Of a DNA stretch of 64,000 bases, positions 55,860-64,000 are shown in pieces. Source of the DNA: Anaerolineales bacterium (GTDB taxonomy: Bacteria; Chloroflexota; Anaerolineae; Anaerolineales; Villigracilaceae); assembly GCA_919902735.1 (NCBI GenBank), contig CAKKRM010000240.1:1-64000 (forward strand), written 5' to 3'. The notes beneath the pieces are model-generated. The model was given only the letters and a program-made list of their open reading frames with translations. It made no database searches and was not told the DNA's origin. The position numbers and the translations under genes are program-made. Each line of letters opens with the position of its first letter. Position 1 is the stretch's first letter.

Positions 55860-56588
55860 TTATTTATCGCCTTCGTATAAATAGCCCGTTCCACGCACGC
55901 TGACCACCTGCTCCGAAAGGGAGGGGAATTGCTCCAGTTTGTGCCGCAAGCGGCTGACCAGCGGGCGCAGGATCTCCGGCGCTTCCTGCTGGGAGGTATC
56001 GTAGCCCTGAACCAGTAAAACCAATTCACGGTGCGAAAACACCTTTCCTTTATTCTCCATCAAAATCTTCAGCAGCCGGCCTTCCGCCGGAGTCAGGTGT
56101 TCGATTTTGCTCTTGAACTTAATCTGGCGGCGCGAGAGATCAACTGTTGTGCCGTCTTTCAAGTTGAAAACTTCCTGGCCGCCTTCATCTGCCGAAGAAA
56201 CGCTATTCAGGTGGGACCTGGCCGAGCGGCGCGAGAGGCCTTTCTTCACTGTGGCAATGATCTGCGCAGGGGATGCGGGTTTGAGAAGGTAATCATGAAT
56301 CCGCAGCCGTAACGCCTGGATGGCGGTTTCAGTGGAGCCGTACGCCGTCAGCAGGATTACCTCGGTTTCCGGCGAAACCTGGTTGACAACCTGCACCACT
56401 TCCAGCCCGTCCATGCCGGGCATTTTCAGGTCTACAATCATCAAGTCCACATTATGGGTGCGGACATATTCAACTGCGGCCTGTCCGTTTGGCGCAGAGG
56501 CAACGATGTGGCCTTCCAGTTTTAGGATATCGGTGAGGGATTGTCTTGCGACAGGCTCATCATCTACAACCAGAATATTCGATTTCAT
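55860..56588 (-). CDS. Response regulator with winged-helix DNA-binding domain
   Basis: 242 aa; ILVVDDEPVARQSL, LMIVDLKMPGMDG, LLKPASP; C-terminal LTPAEGRLLKILMENKGKVFSHREL...VSRLRHKLEQ...VVSVRGTGYLYE. Confidence 0.92.
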   Translation of the reverse strand: MKSNILVVDDEPVARQSLTDILKLEGHIVASAPNGQAAVEYVRTHNVDLMIVDLKMPGMDGLEVVQVVNQVSPETEVILLTAYGSTETAIQALRLRIHDYLLKPASPAQIIATVKKGLSRRSARSHLNSVSSADEGGQEVFNLKDGTTVDLSRRQIKFKSKIEHLTPAEGRLLKILMENKGKVFSHRELVLLVQGYDTSQQEAPEILRPLVSRLRHKLEQFPSLSEQVVSVRGTGYLYEGDK

Positions 56589-58165
56589 TGCTTTCCTCCT
56601 CCAGGTAAGAATATGCGGAAACAGGCGCCGGGCCCGCGGTCTGGCAGGTATTCCAATACGCCGCCGTGCGCTGTAATTATATTGTAACTCACAGTCAGCC
56701 CCAAGCCGGTACCGCCGTCTTTTGTGCTGAAAAATGGTTCGAAAATATTGGCCTGTTTTTCTTTTGGGATGCCGTTGCCGTTATCCTGAAAAATAACCTC
56801 AACGCCCTGGCGTGTCGGGCGGGCTGTGATATGCAGTTTGCCGCCTTGCGGCATGGCGTCGGCGGCGTTCAGGATGAGGTTGATAAACACCTGCTGGATC
56901 TGGCTGCTGACGGCCATGATAGCCAGTGGCTGTGCGGGGAAGTCGGCCTCCACGGTTACATTGGTTTCATTAAGCTGTTTGGACATCAACGTAACGATGT
57001 ATTGGAGCGCCTCGGCCAGATTTATAGTTTCAAGGGAGCTTGTGCCGGGGCGGTAGAAATCCAACATGCGGCGGACGGTGAGCATGAGCCGTTCGAGTTC
57101 GGTGCGCGCGAGGTCGAAGTATTCCTTGCGCTTTTCTTCGGGCAGGTCTTCGCGGCCGGCAAGGTGCAGGCAATTTTGCACGGCTTGCAATGGGTTGTTG
57201 ACTTCGTGCGCGATGGATGCGCTCAGGCGGCCTGCGGCTGCCATCTTCTCGGCCTGCAATAATGCCTTTTGGGATTCTTCCACTTTGCGGACGTAGTCCA
57301 ATTGTTCGGCGTACAAACGCGCATTCTCCAGCGCGGCAATGGACTGGCGCGCCAAAATCTGGAACATCTCGAGGTCTGATTCGCGGAAGGGGGGTTCGCC
57401 GACTGCGCGGGCGGCGTACAACATCATGCTCAGGTTTGGGCGGAGGATTGGCGTCAGGATAACGGCGCCAAGCCCGAGCGCGGAAAGATGCGTTTTGAGG
57501 GTGGAGTCGCCTGGGCCGCTGGCGTTGATAAATAAAGGCGCGGAAGATTCGTCTACGCGGGAAATTAAATCCAAATGCAGTTGGGAGGCGGGGAAACCGC
57601 GCGATGCGAGCAGGGTGTATTTTCCTGATTCAATTTCCAGTTGGTAGCAGGCGGCCTGCGAACACTGCATGTGACCGCAGATGGCGTTGACGATGAGGTC
57701 GAGCAGGGGTTCACGGCGGGTTTCGGAAAGCAGCGCTTCGGTGACGGAAAACAAGGGGCGCAGGGCGCGGGTGCGGGCGGCGTCGCGTTTGGTTTGGCTG
57801 TCTGCGAGGGCAAGTTTGACGGCTTCGATCAATTCGTTGCCCTGGCTGAACGGTTTCAGTAAAAGGCCGTCGACACCCTGCCGCAGGGCGCGGATGGCGG
57901 TTTCGACTGTGCCATGCCCGGTCATGATGAGTACGGCGGCGTCGGGCTGGAGGCGTTGGGTGTGTTGGATCACTTCGAAGCCATCCACTTCGGGCATGCG
58001 GATATCGACGAGCAGCAGGTTGATCTTGTTTTCTTTCAAGTATTCGATGGCTTTGCGCGGGTCGGTTTCGGTTGCGACTTTGTACCCTGCACGGGTGAGC
58101 AGGCGGTTGCACAGCAATGCAATGCCTGGTTCATCGTCCACTACGAAGACAAAAGGATTTTCCAT
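56585..58165 (-). CDS. REC-GAF-HisKA-HATPase histidine kinase
   Basis: 526 aa; VFVVDDEPGIALL, LLLVDIRMPEVDGF, SASIAHEVNNPLQAVQNCL, GTGLGLTVSYNII; ATGA overlap with downstream RR. Confidence 0.92.
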   Translation of the reverse strand: MENPFVFVVDDEPGIALLCNRLLTRAGYKVATETDPRKAIEYLKENKINLLLVDIRMPEVDGFEVIQHTQRLQPDAAVLIMTGHGTVETAIRALRQGVDGLLLKPFSQGNELIEAVKLALADSQTKRDAARTRALRPLFSVTEALLSETRREPLLDLIVNAICGHMQCSQAACYQLEIESGKYTLLASRGFPASQLHLDLISRVDESSAPLFINASGPGDSTLKTHLSALGLGAVILTPILRPNLSMMLYAARAVGEPPFRESDLEMFQILARQSIAALENARLYAEQLDYVRKVEESQKALLQAEKMAAAGRLSASIAHEVNNPLQAVQNCLHLAGREDLPEEKRKEYFDLARTELERLMLTVRRMLDFYRPGTSSLETINLAEALQYIVTLMSKQLNETNVTVEADFPAQPLAIMAVSSQIQQVFINLILNAADAMPQGGKLHITARPTRQGVEVIFQDNGNGIPKEKQANIFEPFFSTKDGGTGLGLTVSYNIITAHGGVLEYLPDRGPGACFRIFLPGGGKQ

Positions 58166-58171
58166 AATATG

Positions 58172-60769
58172 TTAGATGGGCAGCCAGACTTCGAAGGTGG
58201 AGCCGTAATCTGGCTGGCTTGAGATCTCGATGATGCCGCCATGGTCGGTGACGATGCCATAGGTGACGGAGAGGCCCAGGCCTGTGCCGCCGCGATCTCC
58301 TTTGGTGGTGAAGAATGGTTCAAAGATACGGCCCTGGTCTTCAGGGGAAATTCCGCTTCCGCTGTCTTTGACGCTCAGGATAACCCAGCCTCGTGATTCG
58401 CGTTTTGCAAGGTGGGTGCCCACAGTCAACTCACCGCCGTTCTTCATGGCTTGCAAGGCATTGTGGATCAGGTTCAGTAGGACTTGCTTCATCTGGTTGG
58501 TGTCTATGGATATCCAGGGCAGGTTTTCAGCAAGTTGAAGAACGAGGTTTACATTATTGGTTTGGATCAGGTGCCGTGTCAGCGCGATGACATCATGTAC
58601 CACTTCGTTGATGTCGGCGCTGGTGCGCATCCGTTCGCCCTGGCGGGAGAAATCCAAAAGGCGGCGGACAACGCCGCTGGCGCGCCGCGCCTCTTGCAAG
58701 ACCATTTCCAGTTCGTTGCGATGGGGAGAGTCTTTGGCGAGTTCATCCAAAACGATTTCGGAGAACCCGGTGACGGTGGTCAGCGGGTTGTTCAATTCGT
58801 GCGCGATGCCCGCGGCCATCTCACCGACTGCCGCGAGTTTGGCGGCCTGCAACAGCCTGTTTTCCGCGGACTGCTGGGCTTCCATGCGGGCGTTCAATTC
58901 GATTTCGGTGGCGCGCAGTTGACGGACGGTCTCCTGTAATTTTTGGGTTTGGTTGGCGCTGGAGATCACCGAAGCAAGAATGCCCGCCAGTGATTCCATG
59001 GCGATCAGGTCGTTGTGCGAGAAGGCGTTCTGGTCCCTGCTTTCCACGTCAATGATGCCGAGGACGGTTTCGCCGTCTTTCACAGCCACACAGACTTCGG
59101 AACGCGCCTCCCAGCCTTTGATGGCTTTGTACAAGCCGTCCTGCGCCGTATCGTTGACGAGGATGCTTTCCCCTGTGCGCGCCACCTGGCCTGTGACTCC
59201 ATCCACTTTGATGAACTCGCCACCTGCCAGCGCGGTTTTGAGAGTCTCTGCGTGCGTGCCGCCAATGCCTTGAATGGCAAACCTTTGCTCGTCATCCATC
59301 AGCAAAATGACGGCGAGTTCGTATTTGAAGTATTGGGCCACCAGTTCGGCGGCAATAGCCGCCACTTCGTTTTTATCGTTCAGGCCAATAACCTCTTGCA
59401 CCACTTCGTGGATCAACCCCAGGCTGCGCGCGCGGCCTTCCGCTTCTTCACGCAGGCGGGTGTATTCGATGAGTCCCGCCAGATGGCTGGCGATCACCAC
59501 CATCAAGTGTTCGTCGTACTGGCTGAAGGCTTCGGCATAGGTGTTCTCGATGACAAGTACCCCGATGGGTTGGCCGCGATATTTGAGTGGAACGACCAGT
59601 TCGGAACGCGCGCCTTTGTGGACGCCGATAAACCCGTCCCGCGTGGTCTCTGCAATGCGGCGGACACGTCCCTCTTTTAACACCGACTGCATGGAATGCC
59701 CTGAAAGCGAGACGCTGATCACATTCAATTTGCCTTCGAACATGCGATAATCCCGCAGGATGCGCCCATCGCTGGAACGCAGAAAGAGCGCGATCAATTC
59801 GGTGTTGAAGGCGCGGGTAAGCAGGCCAAACATGCGCCGCGCGATCTGGTCTAAATTTTGGGCGGAGGAAACTGTCAACACAAAGTCATTCAGCAAACCA
59901 AGCCTGCGAAGGTGCGAGGCCATTTCAGAAAAGGTCACCACCACTTCCACCGAGGGCGGCACTCGCGCCGCCAGGTCGCGCAATTGTCCGCGCTCGGCCT
60001 GCGAGAATTCCTTTTGACGCCACAACGCCACCACCCCAATGACCCGATGGCCGATGACCAACGGCAGGCAGACCCACGCATTTGTGCCAGACTTCAACAC
60101 GCCGTAGGGAAGATTATCCCAATTGGGCTGACCGCGCAGGATAAGCACATCGGCAAGGGATCGGTTCACACGACGGAGAACAGGATTCTCATCTATCAGC
60201 AGGGACACCCCCTTGGCTTTTGGCGCATTCCACTCCGCCTGAATGTCGAATGATTCGCCGCGTCGTATCGCCAGCCACGCTCCCTGGCACGGCACAGACT
60301 GTACGAAGGCGCCGAGCACTTTTTCGAGGGCGAGCGGCAGATCGAAAGCCAGACCAGATTGCAGGTCCGGCAGGAACGGTTGATTGGGCGCAGCGCTCCG
60401 CCCTGAGAGCAGGGACGCGGTCAACTTCCAAATTCTCTGCGCTGTGGCAGATTGTTCATCCGCGCCGACAATGACGCTTTGGGATGTGCCGTTGACTGGA
60501 AAGGCGTAAATGCGCGCTGTATTAAGTTTGCTTCCTTCAGGCATGGAGGTGAAACGAGAATAGCCCCCACTGAGCGAGCCGCACAACCAGGCATCTATGG
60601 CGGGGGCTGTTAGAATGCCCATCAATTCATTTTGAGTAATCTTGTTAAGCTTATATACAGAACGAAGCAGCCACGCGCCGCCCACCCGCTCTGCAAGTAC
60701 CGCCCATACTGCGTCGGAAAGCTGCGCCGCATCTTTGAGTTGAGTTTCTATGCCGTTTTCGGTTTGCAT
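58172..60769 (-). CDS. GAF-containing histidine kinase
   Basis: 865 aa; multiple GAFs; AAGIAHELNNPLTTVTGFSEIV, GTGLGLSVTYGIV. Confidence 0.92.
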   Translation of the reverse strand: MQTENGIETQLKDAAQLSDAVWAVLAERVGGAWLLRSVYKLNKITQNELMGILTAPAIDAWLCGSLSGGYSRFTSMPEGSKLNTARIYAFPVNGTSQSVIVGADEQSATAQRIWKLTASLLSGRSAAPNQPFLPDLQSGLAFDLPLALEKVLGAFVQSVPCQGAWLAIRRGESFDIQAEWNAPKAKGVSLLIDENPVLRRVNRSLADVLILRGQPNWDNLPYGVLKSGTNAWVCLPLVIGHRVIGVVALWRQKEFSQAERGQLRDLAARVPPSVEVVVTFSEMASHLRRLGLLNDFVLTVSSAQNLDQIARRMFGLLTRAFNTELIALFLRSSDGRILRDYRMFEGKLNVISVSLSGHSMQSVLKEGRVRRIAETTRDGFIGVHKGARSELVVPLKYRGQPIGVLVIENTYAEAFSQYDEHLMVVIASHLAGLIEYTRLREEAEGRARSLGLIHEVVQEVIGLNDKNEVAAIAAELVAQYFKYELAVILLMDDEQRFAIQGIGGTHAETLKTALAGGEFIKVDGVTGQVARTGESILVNDTAQDGLYKAIKGWEARSEVCVAVKDGETVLGIIDVESRDQNAFSHNDLIAMESLAGILASVISSANQTQKLQETVRQLRATEIELNARMEAQQSAENRLLQAAKLAAVGEMAAGIAHELNNPLTTVTGFSEIVLDELAKDSPHRNELEMVLQEARRASGVVRRLLDFSRQGERMRTSADINEVVHDVIALTRHLIQTNNVNLVLQLAENLPWISIDTNQMKQVLLNLIHNALQAMKNGGELTVGTHLAKRESRGWVILSVKDSGSGISPEDQGRIFEPFFTTKGDRGGTGLGLSVTYGIVTDHGGIIEISSQPDYGSTFEVWLPI

Positions 60770-60886
60770 GGCTTTAATGAATTATACCCTCACCCTCCCT
60801 GCCGCTCCGCTGTGAATTGGAATCTCTGGGAATTACCGTTCTATATTGAACGCGGGAACAAATTGCGCTTTTGCCGAATGAAATTC

Positions 60887-60957
60887 TTAACGCCAAGCCG
60901 CAAAGGCGCAAAGGAAAAACCCTTGAATCTTTGCGGCTTGGCAGCTTGGCGTTAAAA
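60887..60957. repeat. Imperfect inverted repeat (REP/MITE-like)
   Basis: TTAACGCCAAGCCGCAAAG...CTTTGCGGCTTGGCAGCTTGGCGTTAA. Confidence 0.7.
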
Positions 60958-61003
60958 AAGAAAACCGCAATTCATGACCGCGCCCAGCATAAAGCAGGGA
61001 GTT

Positions 61004-61762
61004 CTACTTCGCCGTTCTCTTCCCGCGCGTCCTTTCCCCGATCTTCGGAACCTTGTCGCCTTTCAACTCAGCGATCTCATCTCCGGTGAGATACCGCCAT
61101 TGACGCGGCTTGAGACTGCCCAATTTCAATGTGCCAATTCGTAAGCGGATGATTTTCACCACAGGCAATCCCAACAGCCTGCCCACTTCACGGATCTGAC
61201 GTTTCTTTCCTTCACCCATTACTATACGAATCCATGCACCTTTGCCCGATGAAGAAAGGAAGTTGACTTCAGCGGGCTTGGTCTTATCGCCATCTTCCAT
61301 CACAACGCCTCTGCGCCAGGCTTCCATTTGTTTTTCATCGGGACGGCGCGCAACCAGAACTCGGTATTCCTTCTCATGCCCAAAACGCGGATGAGTCAAC
61401 TTGTTGGTCAACTCGCCATCGTTGGTCATCAAGATCAAACCTTCCGAGTCGAAGTCCAAACGGCCAACGGGATACAAATGCCCTTCAACTGGAATCAAGT
61501 TCCGCACGGTTTGGCGGTCATCCTGTCCCTCGGCGGCGGAAAGCACATTGCGGGGCTTGTACAGGGCAATGTATGTCAAAGTCTCTGCTTTGGGCAGGGC
61601 TTTTCCATCGATCATGACTTTATCAACAGAGAGATCAGCCTTCTGCCCCAACTCAGCGACCTTGCCATTGACACGCACGCGGCCTTCGGTAATGAACACC
61701 TCACAGGCGCGGCGGGAACCATACCCTGCCTGGGCAAGTAGTTTTTGTAAACGTTCTTCCAT
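61004..61762 (-). CDS. rRNA large-subunit-type pseudouridine synthase (RluB/RsuA family)
   Basis: S4 domain MEERLQKLLAQAGYGSRRACEVFI; VGRLDFDSEGLILMTNDGEL. Confidence 0.93.
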   Translation of the reverse strand: MEERLQKLLAQAGYGSRRACEVFITEGRVRVNGKVAELGQKADLSVDKVMIDGKALPKAETLTYIALYKPRNVLSAAEGQDDRQTVRNLIPVEGHLYPVGRLDFDSEGLILMTNDGELTNKLTHPRFGHEKEYRVLVARRPDEKQMEAWRRGVVMEDGDKTKPAEVNFLSSSGKGAWIRIVMGEGKKRQIREVGRLLGLPVVKIIRLRIGTLKLGSLKPRQWRYLTGDEIAELKGDKVPKIGERTRGKRTAK

Positions 61763-61769
61763 TGAAACA

Positions 61770-62348
61770 CTACCCTTTCAACAACTCTGTATGTTCGGTC
61801 TCTACTTCCACCTGAACAGCGAGCGCAGCGAGCGGCGGCAATTCGATAATTGAACTTAAACCGAAATGCTGTAAAAACTCGGGTGTGGTAGAGTATAAAA
61901 TCGGTCGGCCAGGGCCGTCTGTGCGTCCAGATTCCTGAACGAGCCCCTTGCTCAACAGGCTTTTCATCATGCCATCGCTGTTCACGCCGCGGATCGAATC
62001 CACCTGCGGACGGGTGACAGGCTGTTGGTAGGCAATGATCGCCAGCGTCTCCAGCGCGGCGCGGCTGAGATGCGTTGTCGCTTCAAGCCCAAGAAAATGC
62101 TCGACGATGGCAGCTAATTCAGGAGCCGTTGTCAGTTGCACACGCCCAGCGCTTCGTTGCAGACGCAGGCCGCGGGTTAAGAGTGAATCGTCAAGTTCTT
62201 TAAGTCCACGCTCGATCACCGAAGGAGTCACATCCAACGCTTGCGCCAGTTGAGTCACAGGCACAGGTTCGGCAGAAACGAACAACATCGCCTCGATCTT
62301 TGCCGCAAGGCTGAAATCCGCATCTGAAATGTTTTGAGAGTCGCTCAT
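61770..62348 (-). CDS. scpB: Segregation and condensation protein ScpB
   Basis: Start reassigned to MSDSQNISD; AKIEAMLFVSAEPV, LSRAALETLAIIAYQQPVTRPQVDSIRGVNSDG. Confidence 0.93.
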   Translation of the reverse strand: MSDSQNISDADFSLAAKIEAMLFVSAEPVPVTQLAQALDVTPSVIERGLKELDDSLLTRGLRLQRSAGRVQLTTAPELAAIVEHFLGLEATTHLSRAALETLAIIAYQQPVTRPQVDSIRGVNSDGMMKSLLSKGLVQESGRTDGPGRPILYSTTPEFLQHFGLSSIIELPPLAALAVQVEVETEHTELLKG

Positions 62349-62399
62349 GCTATAATTACTCCGCTTAAAAAAATATTCGCAAATCAAAAAAACTAAAAT

Positions 62400-62966
62400 A
62401 TGAAAACATCCAAACTTTATTTTTCCATCTTATCGCTCGCACTTGCATCACAGGCCTGTTCCATCTTCGTTGGCGGCCCCGATTATCCCGCCCAGGCCAT
62501 TCCCTACTCGCCCAATGAAGTGCAAAACATGCGCACGCAGATCGAGCAAGCGTTTCTCGCGGGCGCAGAGTCGGGTATTGTCACATTGCAGATCACCGAA
62601 AGCCAGCTCACATCCTACATGACCGAAATATTACAGGCGCAGGCAGACCCGCCCTTCACCGAGCCGCAAGTTCTGCTTCGCAACGGTCAAATGCAAATGT
62701 ACGGAAAAGTAAAGCAAGGCATGTTCGACGCCAACATTCTCATCACCATGAACGTCGGCATCGACGAAATAACAGGCCAGCCAAAAGTCGAGATCGCCTC
62801 GGCAGATTTCGGCCCCCTGCCCGCGCCCGAAGGCATCAACACCGCCATGAACGCCGTCATCGCCGAAGCCTTCACAGGCTCGCTTGGCCCGGTGGCCGTC
62901 GGCTTTCGTTTGGAAGCGATCACCATCGCAGACGGCATCATGACCCTCACTGGACGAATCAAATAG
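62400..62966 (+). CDS. Putative lipoprotein of unknown function
   Basis: 188 aa; SLALASQACSIF lipobox. Confidence 0.75.
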   Translation: MKTSKLYFSILSLALASQACSIFVGGPDYPAQAIPYSPNEVQNMRTQIEQAFLAGAESGIVTLQITESQLTSYMTEILQAQADPPFTEPQVLLRNGQMQMYGKVKQGMFDANILITMNVGIDEITGQPKVEIASADFGPLPAPEGINTAMNAVIAEAFTGSLGPVAVGFRLEAITIADGIMTLTGRIK

Positions 62967-62984
62967 CGGCTGGATTATACCCGA

Positions 62985-64000
62985 ATGCCCCGCCTCGGAC
63001 TCCGCCCGCGCCTGCTCTTTGCACTATTAACATTCGCTACGCTGATTGTTTCCTGCCGCTCCCCGCAGATCGGGGAAAAGATCGTCATCACCATCGTTGC
63101 AGACGGCACAGCGCAAGACCTTAGCATTGCCGCTGGCAGCACCGTCTCGCAAGCTTTGCAAACCGCAGGCATTGCCCCAGGCAGCCTGGACAGAACCGAG
63201 CCGCCATTTTACACAGTCTTAAGCGAAGGCGATCTTATCACCCTCACCCGCGTGGTGGAAACGTTTGAAACTGAAGAAACCATCGTCCCATTTGAAAGAC
63301 AGATCATCCGCAACGAAACCCTTGCCGAAGGCGAAACAAGGCTTGTGCAGGCGGGCGTCAACGGATTGGAGGAAATCACCTACCGCAGAATCCTCGAAGA
63401 CAATCTGGAAATCAGCAAATCGGAAGTGAAGACTGTGGTGTTAAAAGAAGCGCTGCCAGAGATCGTGATGGTCGGCGCGCAATCTTCGTACACGCCATTG
63501 AACATCCCTGGCACAATCGCCTATCTCGCGGGCGGCAATGCGTGGATCATGGAAGGTTCCACCGCGAACCGCCGCATCATCGTCAGCGCTGGCGATCTGG
63601 ACGGGCGCATTTTTACCCTCTCACCCAACGGCGAATATTTGGTTTTCACCCGCAAATCCAAAAAACCTGCGGATGAGGAAATTAATACCTTGTGGGCGGT
63701 CCGCACCAAAAATTTAGATCCAAAGCTGATCTACCTGCAGGCATCCAACGTGGTGCATTTCGCTTCATGGATTCCAGGCACGAACTCTGTGGCCTACTCC
63801 ACCGTGGAGCCGCGCAGCGCAGTTCCAGGCTGGCAGGCCAATAATGACTTGTACCGAGTCAGCATTACGGGTGGAAGTCCGCGCAAGTTGTTGAGCGCAA
63901 ACAGCGGCGGCGTGTACGGCTGGTGGGGCATGTCTTTTGCGTATGCGCCAAGCGGCGTGCTGGCCTACTCCCGCCCCGATGGAATTGGGTTGGTGGATCA
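62985..64000 (+). CDS. Lipoprotein with ubiquitin-like/G5-type region and beta-propeller-like repeats (truncated at window edge)
   Basis: Open frame from MPRLGLRPRLLFALLTFATLIVSCRS to the window end; GTAQDLSIAAGSTVSQALQTAGI and VVETFETEETIVPFERQIIRNETLAEGETRLVQAGVNGLEEITYRRILED; absent from ORF track because no stop in window. Confidence 0.75.
   Translation, partial: MPRLGLRPRLLFALLTFATLIVSCRSPQIGEKIVITIVADGTAQDLSIAAGSTVSQALQTAGIAPGSLDRTEPPFYTVLSEGDLITLTRVVETFETEETIVPFERQIIRNETLAEGETRLVQAGVNGLEEITYRRILEDNLEISKSEVKTVVLKEALPEIVMVGAQSSYTPLNIPGTIAYLAGGNAWIMEGSTANRRIIVSAGDLDGRIFTLSPNGEYLVFTRKSKKPADEEINTLWAVRTKNLDPKLIYLQASNVVHFASWIPGTNSVAYSTVEPRSAVPGWQANNDLYRVSITGGSPRKLLSANSGGVYGWWGMSFAYAPSGVLAYSRPDGIGLVD

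Overview
A 64 kb, gene-dense bacterial window. Protein style, GAF-rich signalling and dispersed repeats suggest a Chloroflexota (Anaerolineae-like) genome; this is inference, with no taxonomic marker checked. Left part (0-22 kb): two ABC half-transporters with a four-helix-bundle gene between them; a Ser/Thr kinase coupled to a large unknown protein; a class IV aminotransferase carrying an in-frame repeat-derived insert; a tyrosine recombinase; a CHAT-protease/STAND-NTPase/TPR gene preceded by a CxxC protein and a 3-TM protein; a HEPN-MNT pair bracketed by a degenerate copy of the CHAT gene 3' end; a radical SAM/HhH protein, a SET-domain protein, a HAD phosphatase, a polyprenyl synthetase and tRNA-Gly(CCC). 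Centre (22.2-55.8 kb, all + strand): a very long, tightly packed, partly overlapping gene run. It holds two stand-alone receiver proteins, eleven membrane Cache/HAMP/GAF-type sensors that lack any recognisable output domain and all end in the same short stub, one orphan NMT1-like substrate-binding lipoprotein, a ParA/MinD-like ATPase, a single hybrid histidine kinase (GAF-PAS-GAF-HisKA-HATPase-REC-REC), a threonine-synthase-like PLP enzyme fused to a C-terminal receiver domain, and an EamA transporter. I regard this as the best candidate for an undescribed system: a many-sensor, one-kinase array, possibly positioned by ParA, with a receiver-controlled metabolic enzyme. Right part: a convergent minus-strand two-component operon, a pseudouridine synthase, ScpB, a lipoprotein and a truncated G5/beta-propeller-like ORF. 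Several small ORFs absent from the ORF track and several probable leaderless promoters are also reported.
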